64,000 nt of DNA from Sphingomonadales bacterium 39-57-19 (GCA_002282385.1 NCJG01000001.1:620001-684000), one strand, 5' to 3'; shown: positions 26,849-35,357, counted from the stretch's first letter. Notes: a model not told the origin generated them from the letters alone. Numbers and translations are program-made.

Positions 26849-28408
26849 TTAATTTACCTGCCGGTCATATCCCACCCAATAAGGTGCGCGTAAATCCTTG
26901 CGCAAAATCTTGCCCGATGCATTGCGCGGCAGGGCTTCGATGACATCCACCGAACGTGGTACCTTGAACCCTGCAATGCGTTCGCGGGCCCACGCGATCA
27001 CGCTCTCAACATCAACCTGCGCGCCGGGTTTGGGCACACAGACAGCCTTCACCGCCTCACCCCATTTGGCATCGGGCACGCCAATGACGGCGACTTCCAG
27101 CACATCGGGGTGGCCGTAGATCGCGCTCTCAACCTCAGCCGGGTAAACATTTTCGCCGCCTGTGATGATCATGTCTTTGACGCGGTCGTGAATGTATAAA
27201 TAGCCGTCTTCGTCCAGATATCCGGCATCGCCCGTTTTAATCCAGCCGCCATCGGCGACGGTGCCTTTGGTTGCGTCGGGCAAATTCCAATAGCCGATCA
27301 TATTGTTCGAAGACCGCGTCCACACTTCACCGACCTCTCCGACCGGCATGTCATTGCCTGCGCCATCGACAATACGCAGATCAACGCCGGGCAACGGCTT
27401 TCCGGCCGACCGCATTCTTTTGTTACCATTGGGGTCATGATCTTCGGGCGGCAACATGCAGATGGTGCCGGTCGTTTCGGTCATGCCATAGACTTGAATG
27501 AACTGCGCGTTGAACACATCCATAGATTGCCGCAGCAGCTCGAGCGGAATGGGCGCCGCACCGTACAGGATATATTTCAGGCGGCTGTAATCGACCAAAC
27601 GGCATCGCGGGTGATTGACCATCATTTGCAAGGCGGCCGGCACAATGAACAACCGCGTCGCGCCGCCTTTTTCAATCGCGTCAAAAACCGCATCAGGCGA
27701 AAATTCAGCCTGAACCAACCCCGGCAAGCCAGACGCAAGTGCCATGATGCCAAGCCCCGTCCCCCCAATATGCGCGCAGGGCATGGCGATAAGGACGACT
27801 TCATCATCCTCCCATTTGGTATAGGCATGTTCGGAATCGGCAGAATGCTTGCGCAGGGCAAACAGGTTGCGGTTCGACAGCACGGCGCCCTTGGGATTAC
27901 CCGTGGTCCCTGAAGTGTATAGCTGCAGCGCGGCATCATCAGCGCCAGCAGGTTCAAACGCAGCACGCGGTGTCGCATCGATCATCCGTCGCGCGTCATC
28001 TTCTGCAATGACACGCTCAACACCCGGAATGTCTTTGGCAAGTGCCTGAACGCCCGCGTCAAACCCCTGCCCCGCAAACAAAACGCGCGCGCCGGTGTCT
28101 TTCGCAATATATGCCCATTCGGCAGGGGCAAGCCGCCAGCCAATCGGCACCATGACGATGCCAACGCGCGCCGCACCGTAAAATAACGAAAAATACAGAT
28201 CACTGTTTTTGCCAATCCAGGCAATTCGGTCGCCTTTTTTAAGGCCCATAGCCATCAGCATCGACGCGATTTTCGCGGTGTGTTCCTCGAGCCCGCCATA
28301 GGTAAAAGCGTGGTCATCTTGCGATAAAGCTGGCCAATTGGGGCGGTCCTTTGCCCAAAGGGTCAGAAACCCGTCAAAGGTCAATATGTCGAAATCGGCC
28401 ACCGCCAT
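26849..28408 (-). CDS. acyl-CoA synthetase (AMP-forming ligase)
   Basis: A 519-residue member of the ANL adenylating enzymes. It activates a carboxylic acid as acyl-AMP and transfers it to CoA. The P-loop-like YTSGTTGNPKGAVLS lies at about residues 168-182, the A5 motif is YGMTETTG, the hinge is TGDAGYLDEDGYLYIHDRVKDM, and the catalytic lysine is in PRNASGKILRKDLR near the C-terminus. The gap-free layout and length suggest a medium- or long-chain fatty or aromatic acid ligase; the substrate cannot be read. It stands alone and is transcribed divergently from the next gene, which begins 125 bases away. Confidence 0.92.
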   Translation of the reverse strand: MAVADFDILTFDGFLTLWAKDRPNWPALSQDDHAFTYGGLEEHTAKIASMLMAMGLKKGDRIAWIGKNSDLYFSLFYGAARVGIVMVPIGWRLAPAEWAYIAKDTGARVLFAGQGFDAGVQALAKDIPGVERVIAEDDARRMIDATPRAAFEPAGADDAALQLYTSGTTGNPKGAVLSNRNLFALRKHSADSEHAYTKWEDDEVVLIAMPCAHIGGTGLGIMALASGLPGLVQAEFSPDAVFDAIEKGGATRLFIVPAALQMMVNHPRCRLVDYSRLKYILYGAAPIPLELLRQSMDVFNAQFIQVYGMTETTGTICMLPPEDHDPNGNKRMRSAGKPLPGVDLRIVDGAGNDMPVGEVGEVWTRSSNNMIGYWNLPDATKGTVADGGWIKTGDAGYLDEDGYLYIHDRVKDMIITGGENVYPAEVESAIYGHPDVLEVAVIGVPDAKWGEAVKAVCVPKPGAQVDVESVIAWARERIAGFKVPRSVDVIEALPRNASGKILRKDLRAPYWVGYDRQVN

Positions 28409-28533
28409 GTCATCTCTCCCAAGATCGGGCCGCGTTTGGCAGAGGCCCTGATGCTTTTTGTCGAGAGATTATAGCCACATGTCAACAAACGGATTACGTC
28501 TCGGCCTCCCCCTTAGAATGCGAGGATTCTCTC

Positions 28534-29709
28534 ATGCCGAAAACGTTCCAACTGACTGCAATTTTTCTGCTGGCAGGTGTCAACTTGCCGGCGGCCGCGC
28601 AGAATGAATCCAAGCGTGAAATCGTTGTCACGGCGCGTTCGTTGAAGGATACAGAAGCAGATTTGAAAGCCTGCCTTGCGCGCAAATGCCCACCTGATCA
28701 GGATATCAAAGCGACGCTGGCGCATGCCGAAAACCAATTTGTCGAAGGCGATTATCGCGATGCGCGCGCGACTTTGGCCAACGCGCTTGGCCGCAATCGC
28801 AAACATAAAGAACAGTTCCCGATCGAAGTCTCCGATTTGCTACGTGCAAACGGCAATGTGGCGGCACATTTGGGCGAATCCGATATTTATCGGCTGTCTG
28901 TGCTCGATATGCGCGACACATTGAAAGGCGCACTTCAGCCGAATGACTTTCGTGTCTTCGGCGCAGAAATCGAAGTCGCGGATTCGCGTTTGAAGCTTGG
29001 TTATCTGGAAGAAGCCAGCGACAAATATCTGGAAATCGAACGCCGCGCACTGGCCGCTGGCCTTCCCCAAATTGCGGCGATTGCTCGCCTGCGCGACCTG
29101 TCTTTGCGGGTGCAGCGCGCGGAAACCGAGAAGACGGCATTTCGCCGCAAAGACGCCACCGAAGCGATTGACCTATTCTTGAAAGAACCCATCGGCGGGG
29201 CCGAGCAATTCAAGATTGTGGCTGAGGTCCTGAAATCACGGATGGACCGCAACGGCGGCAACAACGAAACCACCGACAAGCTGATCGCCCGTTATGCGGC
29301 AATGGGTGGCACAGAACGTCCTGTCCTGTTGCATTCCAAGCCGATTGAAATGAACGAGGCACAGGCCGCCCGCGCGATGGCCGGTGGCAGCGACCTCAAC
29401 CGGATCGGCACACAGGTCGTTGAAAAGCGCTGGGTCGATATTGGTTTCTGGATTGGCGCCGACGGCAAGGTGGATGAACCCGAAATATTGCGCAACCAAG
29501 GTGGCACCGATTGGACCGACGTTGTTCTAAAATCGATTAAAACCCGCATTTATGCACCATTAAAGGCGGAGAAAGACGGCGCGACGCCCGGAATTTACGC
29601 CATCGAGCGTTATTCGCTTACCGCGCAATATGAAAATGACGTGACCGGAACACGTATCCGTCAGCGCTCACCCATTGCCAGAATCGAGCGGACTGATTTG
29701 ACTGGCTAG
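28534..29709 (+). CDS. secreted protein with TonB-like C-terminal region
   Basis: The ATG at 28534 follows GAGGA and gives 391 residues with a signal peptide (TAIFLLAGVNLPAAAQ). The mature N-terminus reads KREIVVTARSL, strikingly like the start of many sphingomonad TonB-dependent receptors. The middle is helical with a TPR-like look (about residues 65-240, for example ENQFVEGDYRDARATLANAL). The last 110 residues (VEKRWVDIGFWIGADGKVDE, then DVVLKSIKTRIYAPL) resemble the C-terminal domain of TonB-type energy transducers. No receptor barrel follows. The function is unknown. Its TAG stop is shared with the left edge of a MITE. Confidence 0.7.
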   Translation: MPKTFQLTAIFLLAGVNLPAAAQNESKREIVVTARSLKDTEADLKACLARKCPPDQDIKATLAHAENQFVEGDYRDARATLANALGRNRKHKEQFPIEVSDLLRANGNVAAHLGESDIYRLSVLDMRDTLKGALQPNDFRVFGAEIEVADSRLKLGYLEEASDKYLEIERRALAAGLPQIAAIARLRDLSLRVQRAETEKTAFRRKDATEAIDLFLKEPIGGAEQFKIVAEVLKSRMDRNGGNNETTDKLIARYAAMGGTERPVLLHSKPIEMNEAQAARAMAGGSDLNRIGTQVVEKRWVDIGFWIGADGKVDEPEILRNQGGTDWTDVVLKSIKTRIYAPLKAEKDGATPGIYAIERYSLTAQYENDVTGTRIRQRSPIARIERTDLTG

Positions 29710-29739
29710 GGTCAGGACCTATTAAATGCACCATCGCGG
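29709..29739 (+). repeat. left terminal inverted repeat of the MITE
   Basis: Thirty-one bases matching the reverse complement of 29941-29971 at 29 positions. The first 21 bases match perfectly. Confidence 0.88.
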
Positions 29740-29777
29740 CGTCAAAATGGCAAAGATATCGAAGTAAAATGTCCGCC

Positions 29778-29798
29778 GCAGGCAGTTATTCTGCCTGC
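29778..29798. repeat. internal hairpin 1 of the MITE
   Basis: GCAGGCA (29778-29784) and TGCCTGC (29792-29798) form a seven-base perfect stem around a seven-base loop. Confidence 0.7.
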
Positions 29799-29881
29799 AA
29801 GGGTATTTTGCTTTGAGATCAAAGCCATTTTGGCGTCCTTCGGATTTGACCCATATTGTCCATTGCTGCGTTGGCAAGCTT

Positions 29882-29902
29882 GGACTTAGAACCACTAAGT
29901 CC
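29882..29902. repeat. internal hairpin 2 of the MITE
   Basis: GGACTTA (29882-29888) and TAAGTCC (29896-29902) form a seven-base perfect stem. It is nested inside a wider inverted pair, CCATATTGT (29851-29859) with ACAATATGG (29925-29933). Confidence 0.7.
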
Positions 29903-29940
29903 GGCGCTTACCGCCTTGCACCGAACAATATGGCCTCAAA

Positions 29941-29971
29941 CCGCGAAGGCGCATTTAATAGGTCCTGACCC
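29941..29971 (-). repeat. right terminal inverted repeat of the MITE
   Basis: Reverse complement of the left repeat with two mismatches. Its last base, together with the TA duplication, forms the stop codon of the leftward oxidoreductase gene. Confidence 0.88.
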
Positions 29972-30969
29972 TAAACTTCGAGCAGTATTTTGCCAACATG
30001 CGCGCCGGATTCCATATAGGCGTGTGCGCCGGCGGCATCGGCCAACGGAAATATCCGGTCCATTTCGGGCCGCAACGCGCCGTCGCACACCATTGGCCAA
30101 ACCGTTGTTGATATTTCCTGCGCCAGCAAAGCCTTAAACTCTGCTGTGCGCGGGCGTAGCGTGGATCCGGTCAGCATCAACCGGCGGGACATGATATAGG
30201 CCATATTAAGCTCAGCGGTCATCCCGCCTTGAACTGCGATGGTCACATGACGGCCATCTTCGCGCAGGCACTGCAGATTGCGCGCAACATAACCACCTGC
30301 GACCATGTCGAGAACGAGATGCACGCCCGCGCCGTTGGTAATCGTTTTTACTTCAGCGACAAAATCTGTGCTGTTGTAATTTATGGCATGATCCGCGCCG
30401 ATTGCCTTTGCGGCGGCGCATTTTTCGTCCGACCCGCAGGTCACAATGACATTGAGATCAAACAATTTGCCCAATTTGATCGCCATGGTTCCAATGCCGC
30501 TTGTGCCGCCATGGATGAGGACCGTTTCGCCGGACGCCGCGTAGCCGCGTTCAAACACATTGTGCCACACGGTGAACAGTGTTTCAGGCAATGCCGCGGC
30601 TTGCGCCATTTCCATGCCCGCTGGAACGGGCAAGCAAACGTCGGCGCGGGCGATGCAATATTCGGCATATCCGCCGCCCGATACCAACGCACATTGGCGC
30701 GTGCCCAATAGCTCTCGGGACACGCCCGCACCGACCGAGACAACAACGCCCGATACTTCCAGTCCGGGCAGATCGCTCGCGCCTGGCGGCGGCGGATATA
30801 GACCTTTGCGTTGAATGACATCGGGTCTGTTTACGCCGGCAAAGGCAACCTTCAAAAGCAGCTCACCATCGCCAGGGCTTGGCACTGGCCGCTCTGCCGC
30901 GATCAGTACTTCTGGGCCACCCGGCGTCGAAATCTCGATAGCCGTCATCAATTCAGGCAGTTTTTCCAT
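29971..30969 (-). CDS. NAD(P)H:quinone oxidoreductase, zinc-free MDR family (PIG3-like)
   Basis: A 332-residue medium-chain reductase that lacks the zinc-binding cysteines of alcohol dehydrogenases. Visible are the N-terminal GroES-like domain (FAGVNRPDVIQRKGLYPPPPG), the LPETLFTVWHNVFERG segment, the nucleotide-binding HGGTSGIGTMAIKLGKL and the NADPH-side VTCGSDEKCAAAKAIGAD. These fit the quinone oxidoreductase/PIG3 subgroup, which reduces quinones or enones in the cytosol. A second Met eight residues in is an alternative start. The TAG stop is formed by the MITE target site. Confidence 0.9.
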   Translation of the reverse strand: MEKLPELMTAIEISTPGGPEVLIAAERPVPSPGDGELLLKVAFAGVNRPDVIQRKGLYPPPPGASDLPGLEVSGVVVSVGAGVSRELLGTRQCALVSGGGYAEYCIARADVCLPVPAGMEMAQAAALPETLFTVWHNVFERGYAASGETVLIHGGTSGIGTMAIKLGKLFDLNVIVTCGSDEKCAAAKAIGADHAINYNSTDFVAEVKTITNGAGVHLVLDMVAGGYVARNLQCLREDGRHVTIAVQGGMTAELNMAYIMSRRLMLTGSTLRPRTAEFKALLAQEISTTVWPMVCDGALRPEMDRIFPLADAAGAHAYMESGAHVGKILLEV

Positions 30970-31053
30970 GTCTATTGCATCCCCATGTCAATTGAGATGT
31001 CTTTTAGAGAAGCATCATATTGACAGCAACCGCTCATGGGTAAAATATGAACC

Positions 31054-31251
31054 ATGGAAATCGACGACAATCTACCGTTACGCCGGGACGACCCACTCAA
31101 TAATCTTGTGAAGCAAGATATTGATGCCCTTTCTGTTGCAGAACTTGAAACCCGCATCGCTGCTTTAAAGGCGGAAATTGTGCGCTGTGAGGGTAAGATA
31201 GCCTTTGCCAGCAAACATCGCAGCGTTGCCGACGCTTTGTTCAAAAAATAA
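31054..31251 (+). CDS. DUF1192 family protein
   Basis: Sixty-five residues, strongly acidic at the N-terminus (MEIDDNLPLRRDDPL) and then a helical segment (DALSVAELETRIAALKAEIVRCEGKI) of coiled-coil type. This is the recognisable pattern of DUF1192, a short family typical of alphaproteobacteria with no established function. It is transcribed divergently from the quinone oxidoreductase gene (84-base spacer) and lies 142 bases before clpA. Confidence 0.8.
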   Translation: MEIDDNLPLRRDDPLNNLVKQDIDALSVAELETRIAALKAEIVRCEGKIAFASKHRSVADALFKK

Positions 31252-31324
31252 ACGGCAGATGGCGTAAATCCGGCCCATAGGATTAAGAAACTGGGGATGA
31301 AAACCGTTATCTGCCTCATGTTGC

Positions 31325-31353
31325 TTGAAAGCAAAGAAGGCCGCGCCAATATA
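31325..31353 (+). promoter_or_regulatory. candidate promoter of clpA
   Basis: TTGAAA (31325-31330) and AATATA (31348-31353) are separated by exactly 17 bases and would start transcription about 35 bases before the clpA ATG. The ribosome binding site AAGGGAGA follows at 31379-31386. Confidence 0.45.
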
Positions 31354-31393
31354 GTGCTCAAGCGACAGCGACTCATTTAAGGGAGACGATAAC

Positions 31394-33736
31394 ATGCCAT
31401 CATTTGCGGAGTCGCTGGAAGCAACGCTTCACAACGCACTGAAACACGCAGGCGACCGTGCGCATGAATATGCGACGCTTGAACATTTGCTGCTCGCGCT
31501 CATTGATGATGCAGATGCGGCAAAGGTCATGCAGGCATGCGGCGTCGACCTGGGCGAGCTGTCTGACATCATCATCACCTATCTCGACACCGAACTCGAA
31601 AGCTTGCGGGTCGAAGGCAAGGTAGACCCCTCCCCCACCAGCGGTTTCCAACGCGTCGTTCAGCGCGCGATATTGCACGTGCAAAGCTCGGGCAAAGATG
31701 TCGTGACGGGCGCGAATGTTTTGGTGGCCTTGTTCTCCGAACGCGAAAGCTACGCCGTCTATTTCCTGCAGCAGCAGGATATGAGCCGCCTCGACGCCGT
31801 TTCATATATCAGCCATGGCATTGGCAAGGACGGCAAGCTTGCCGAGCCGCGCCCAGTCACTGGTTCCGAGCAAAAGGGCGAAGAGCCCGAAGATACAAAG
31901 GCAAAGAAGGACAAGAAAGAGGGTGCGCTTGACCAGTTCACCGTCAATCTGAACGAAAAAGCCAAGCAGGGCCGCATTGATCCGCTCATCGGCCGCGCGG
32001 CTGAGGTCGATCGCACGGTGCAGATTTTGTGCCGCAGGTCGAAAAACAACCCATTATATGTCGGTGAACCCGGCGTCGGCAAAACGGCCATCGCCGAAGG
32101 TCTGGCGCGCCGTATCGTTGAAAAACAGGTTCCAGAAGTATTGTTGCCCGCGGTGATTTATTCACTCGATATGGGCGCGCTTTTGGCTGGCACCCGCTAT
32201 CGTGGTGATTTCGAAGAGCGGCTTAAGGCGGTGGTGTCTGAACTCGAAAAGCTGCCCGACGCGATATTGTTTATTGACGAAATCCATACTGTCATCGGCG
32301 CGGGGGCAACCAGCGGCGGCGCGATGGATGCGTCCAATCTGCTGAAGCCCGCTTTGTCTGGCGGTACCATTCGCTGCATCGGTTCGACGACGTACAAGGA
32401 ATTCCGCAACCATTTCGAAAAAGACCGCGCGTTGCTGCGCCGGTTCCAAAAGATTGACGTCAATGAGCCAAGCATTGAGGATACCATCAAAATCCTCGCC
32501 GGCCTGCGGTCTGCATTCGAAGAGCATCATAAGGTGAAGTACACACCCGAAGCCATTAAGGCAGCGGTTGAACTGTCATCGCGCTACATCAACGACCGCA
32601 AGCAGCCCGATAAAGCCATCGACGTCATTGACGAGGTTGGCGCGATGCAAATGCTGGTTGCACCGTCAAAGCGCCGGAAGCTCATCACTGCGCGCGAAAT
32701 TGAGGCTGTTATAGCCACCATCGCCCGCATCCCGCCGAAGCAGGTGTCCAGCGACGACAAGACCGCGCTCGGCACGCTTGAAGCCGACCTGAAGCGCGTT
32801 GTGTTCGGACAGGACAAGGCCATTGAGGTGCTTGCCAGCGCCATCAAGCTCAGCCGTGCTGGCTTGCGTGACACCGAAAAGCCCATCGGCAGCTATTTGT
32901 TCAGCGGCCCCACGGGCGTCGGCAAGACCGAAGTCGCGCGTCAGCTCGCCTCGATCCTTGGCATTCCGCTCAAGCGTTTCGACATGTCCGAATATATGGA
33001 GCGCCACAGCGTCAGCCGCCTGATCGGTGCGCCTCCGGGCTATGTCGGTTTTGACCAAGGCGGTCTGCTGACCGATGCCGTTGACCAAAGCCCGCACAGC
33101 GTGTTGTTGCTCGACGAAATCGAAAAAGCCCATCCTGACCTGTTCAATATTTTGCTTCAGGTTATGGATAACGGTCGTCTGACCGACCATCATGGCAAGA
33201 CCGTTGATTTCCGGAACGTCATTTTGATTATGACGACCAATGCGGGTGCCAGCGACATGGCCAAAGAAGGCATTGGTTTCGGCAACAACATCAGCAAGGA
33301 AGATGCTGGCGACGAAGCCGTCAAAAAGATGTTTGCACCGGAATTCCGCAACCGTCTGGATGCCACCGTGCCATTTGGTTATCTGCCCACAGACGTTGTA
33401 GCGCGCGTTGTCGACAAGTTCATTCTGCAACTTGAGCTGCAACTCGCCGACCAGAATGTGCACATCAAACTGGATGACGAAGCGCGCGCATGGCTCACCG
33501 AACGTGGCTATGACAAGCTATATGGCGCACGGCCAATGGGACGCCTGATCCAAGAAAAAATCAAACAGCCGCTTGCTGAAGAGCTTCTCTTTGGAAAACT
33601 CGTGCACGGCGGCGAAGTGGCTGTGCACATGAAGGACGGCGCACCAAGTTTTGAAGTAACGCCCGCTGCGCCGAAGGCCACGAAGCCCAAGCCGCCGAAG
33701 AAGAAGGTCGTGAAAAAGGCAAGTAAGGCCGAGTAA
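31394..33736 (+). CDS. clpA: ATP-dependent Clp protease ATP-binding subunit ClpA
   Basis: AAA+ unfoldase that feeds substrates to ClpP. The 780-residue product has the N-terminal Clp-N double repeat (about residues 1-145), an acidic/basic linker (KGEEPEDTKAKKDKKEG), and two AAA modules with Walker A motifs at residues 224-231 (GEPGVGKT) and 505-512 (GPTGVGKT). The ClpP-docking tripeptide appears as IGF at residues 627-629. Lack of a long middle domain distinguishes it from ClpB. The C-terminus is an unusual Lys/Pro-rich tail (PKPPKKKVVKKASKAE). No clpS gene is seen directly upstream. Confidence 0.96.
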   Translation: MPSFAESLEATLHNALKHAGDRAHEYATLEHLLLALIDDADAAKVMQACGVDLGELSDIIITYLDTELESLRVEGKVDPSPTSGFQRVVQRAILHVQSSGKDVVTGANVLVALFSERESYAVYFLQQQDMSRLDAVSYISHGIGKDGKLAEPRPVTGSEQKGEEPEDTKAKKDKKEGALDQFTVNLNEKAKQGRIDPLIGRAAEVDRTVQILCRRSKNNPLYVGEPGVGKTAIAEGLARRIVEKQVPEVLLPAVIYSLDMGALLAGTRYRGDFEERLKAVVSELEKLPDAILFIDEIHTVIGAGATSGGAMDASNLLKPALSGGTIRCIGSTTYKEFRNHFEKDRALLRRFQKIDVNEPSIEDTIKILAGLRSAFEEHHKVKYTPEAIKAAVELSSRYINDRKQPDKAIDVIDEVGAMQMLVAPSKRRKLITAREIEAVIATIARIPPKQVSSDDKTALGTLEADLKRVVFGQDKAIEVLASAIKLSRAGLRDTEKPIGSYLFSGPTGVGKTEVARQLASILGIPLKRFDMSEYMERHSVSRLIGAPPGYVGFDQGGLLTDAVDQSPHSVLLLDEIEKAHPDLFNILLQVMDNGRLTDHHGKTVDFRNVILIMTTNAGASDMAKEGIGFGNNISKEDAGDEAVKKMFAPEFRNRLDATVPFGYLPTDVVARVVDKFILQLELQLADQNVHIKLDDEARAWLTERGYDKLYGARPMGRLIQEKIKQPLAEELLFGKLVHGGEVAVHMKDGAPSFEVTPAAPKATKPKPPKKKVVKKASKAE

Positions 33737-33741
33737 GGAAC

Positions 33742-34800
33742 CTAGGTCTGCCCGACTGGTAGCAGTTGGGCAGAAGGCCCTATACCGTTGAACAATTCGG
33801 GCTCGGTTCCGGTCATCCATACCTGCGCGCCGGTTTCAGCCAGTAACGCAAACAATGCGGCGCGCCTTGATGGATCGAGATGCGCTGCAACTTCATCCAG
33901 AAGCAGGATTGGCGGTGCCTGACGCTGCGCGGACACCAATGCGGCGTGTGCGAGGATGAGCGATAGCAACAAGGCTTTTTGCTCGCCGGTCGAACACTGC
34001 TCCGCCATTTGGCCGGAATCCTTATGTATGACGTCGAGGTCGGCGCGATGTGGGCCAAATAATGTGCGCCCGGCAGCGGCGTCACGGTTGCGGCCCTTAC
34101 GCCAGATTGCGGCCAGGTCGCCCTCTGCTGGGCCCGCCTTATCGACAAGGCTGATCAGCGGAACCGCGAACGGCCCCGAAGGCGCGCTTTGCAATTGTTT
34201 GCGCAAGGCCTCAACCAAGCCGGTACGCGCAGCCAGAATGGCGTGGGCGCTCTCCAACATCTGTTGTTCAAGGGCATCCAACCAAAGCGGGTCGGCGGGC
34301 ACCGTTCCGGACAACAGCTTGTTGCGTTGCTGCATAGCCTTTTCATATCGGCTGCTGTGACGGGCATGCTGAGGACTGAGTGCGAGCACGAGGCGGTCCA
34401 GAAACCGACGCCGCGCGGCTGAGCCATCTGCAAACAGGCGGTCCATCGCGGGCGTAAGCCAAATGACCGAAAGCCATTCGGCAAGGCTGTTAATGGACGC
34501 GTTGCTCTCGTTCACGCGGACTTTGCGGCGCTCGGGCTGCTCCGCGCTCACGCCCGTTCCAATAACATTCCCCGACACTTCAGCAACGATGGCAAATCCA
34601 CCGCCGCCGCCAGCGCGGACCATATCCGACATGGCAGCGCGCCGAAGGCCACGCCCAGGCACCAACAGCGAAACGGCCTCCAGGATGTTCGTCTTGCCCG
34701 CACCATTTGACCCATGAAGCGCAATGAACTGCGCATCGGGACGGATCTCAAGCGCGGCATGGTTGCGAAAATCATTCAAGGACAGGCGGGACAGAACCAT
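33742..34800 (-). CDS. recF: DNA replication and repair protein RecF
   Basis: SMC-like ABC ATPase that helps load RecA at gaps with RecO and RecR. The 352-residue protein begins MVLSRLSLNDFRNH and has the Walker A GSNGAGKTNILEAVSLL at about residues 30-46, the ABC signature STGEQKALLLSLILAHA near residue 270, and the Walker B LLLDEVAAHLD near residue 300. It is not next to dnaA-dnaN-gyrB here, which is common in alphaproteobacteria. It converges on clpA with five bases between the stops. Confidence 0.95.
   Translation of the reverse strand: MVLSRLSLNDFRNHAALEIRPDAQFIALHGSNGAGKTNILEAVSLLVPGRGLRRAAMSDMVRAGGGGGFAIVAEVSGNVIGTGVSAEQPERRKVRVNESNASINSLAEWLSVIWLTPAMDRLFADGSAARRRFLDRLVLALSPQHARHSSRYEKAMQQRNKLLSGTVPADPLWLDALEQQMLESAHAILAARTGLVEALRKQLQSAPSGPFAVPLISLVDKAGPAEGDLAAIWRKGRNRDAAAGRTLFGPHRADLDVIHKDSGQMAEQCSTGEQKALLLSLILAHAALVSAQRQAPPILLLDEVAAHLDPSRRAALFALLAETGAQVWMTGTEPELFNGIGPSAQLLPVGQT
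33747..33774. terminator. hairpin at the clpA/recF junction
   Basis: TCTGCCCGACTG (33747-33758) and CAGTTGGGCAGA (33763-33774) form a 12-base stem with one G-T pair around a four-base loop, inside the 3' end of recF. There is no T-tract on either side, so termination is only suggested by its position between converging genes. Confidence 0.35.
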
Positions 34801-35024
34801 TTACCGTGCCTGCTATAGTGGCATGTTCCGGTCAAGCCGCTTGTCGGAAAATCGCCAAACCAAATATTGGTATTTTTTCCCAACTTGTGAAATTGTTTCG
34901 TACTGATGAATGGCAGAGCCATGAACTAACTAGTTGATTTTATTATATACATCCAATTTGGCATGCACTGTGCAAAGTATCTGGCATAGCCGGAACGATC
35001 CGGTAGATTTTAAAGGAACATGAC

Positions 35025-35144
35025 ATGACACAATATGCACGCACCCAAATCGTTTCAGCCTTTGCCGCTGTACTTTGCGCGGTTATCACCATCGGTATCA
35101 GCATTGCACCAGCCGTCGCGCCTGCTGCAGCTATCGTTGCCTAA
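35025..35144 (+). CDS. 39-residue hydrophobic peptide upstream of the PspC gene
   Basis: A very short frame with a well-placed AAAGGA (35012-35017). The translation has a short polar start (MTQYARTQIVSAFAA) followed by a continuous hydrophobic helix (VLCAVITIGISIAPAVAPAA) and ends after AIVA. It could be a single-pass membrane peptide or an exported peptide. It lies 36 bases before the PspC-domain gene and is probably co-transcribed with it. Its small size keeps confidence moderate, but the ribosome binding site and hydrophobic pattern favour a real gene. Confidence 0.55.
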   Translation: MTQYARTQIVSAFAAVLCAVITIGISIAPAVAPAAAIVA

Positions 35145-35180
35145 ACACATTAACGCAGTTCAAAACAAGGGAGTGAAGAC

Positions 35181-35357
35181 ATGACACGTTTAACATTGGA
35201 CAAAACCAACAAGAAAATTCTCGGCGTATGTGCCGGATTGGCCAACTGGTCCGGCATCGACGCGATGATCATTCGCCTGATTTTTGCGGTCGCGACCGTG
35301 GTTGGCTTTGGCTCGCCCGTCCTGATCTACATCCTGCTGGCGATGATACTCGACTAA
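35181..35357 (+). CDS. PspC domain protein
   Basis: Fifty-eight residues, essentially one PspC domain. It has the basic start MTRLTLDKTNKKILGVCAGL, the conserved ANWSGIDAMIIRLIFAV segment and a hydrophobic membrane region ending in LLAMILD. PspC proteins are membrane partners in the phage-shock envelope stress response in enterobacteria, but stand-alone short forms like this occur widely and their role is not settled. AAGGGAG precedes the ATG. No pspA, pspB or pspF gene is adjacent. Confidence 0.85.
   Translation: MTRLTLDKTNKKILGVCAGLANWSGIDAMIIRLIFAVATVVGFGSPVLIYILLAMILD

Larger units (their letters stand above)
29709..29971. mobile_element. 263-base MITE with TA target duplication (IS630/Tc1-mariner-like)
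   Basis: The element begins GGGTCAGGACCTATTAAAT and ends with its reverse complement. The terminal inverted repeats extend to 31 bases with two mismatches (29709-29739 and 29941-29971). Both ends abut TA (29707-29708 and 29972-29973), the target duplication characteristic of IS630/Tc1-mariner transposition. There is no transposase frame, so it is non-autonomous. The interior holds several further inverted repeats and could fold into a branched structure. The termini contribute the G of both flanking TAG stop codons. The family assignment rests on the TA duplication and is inference. Confidence 0.85.
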
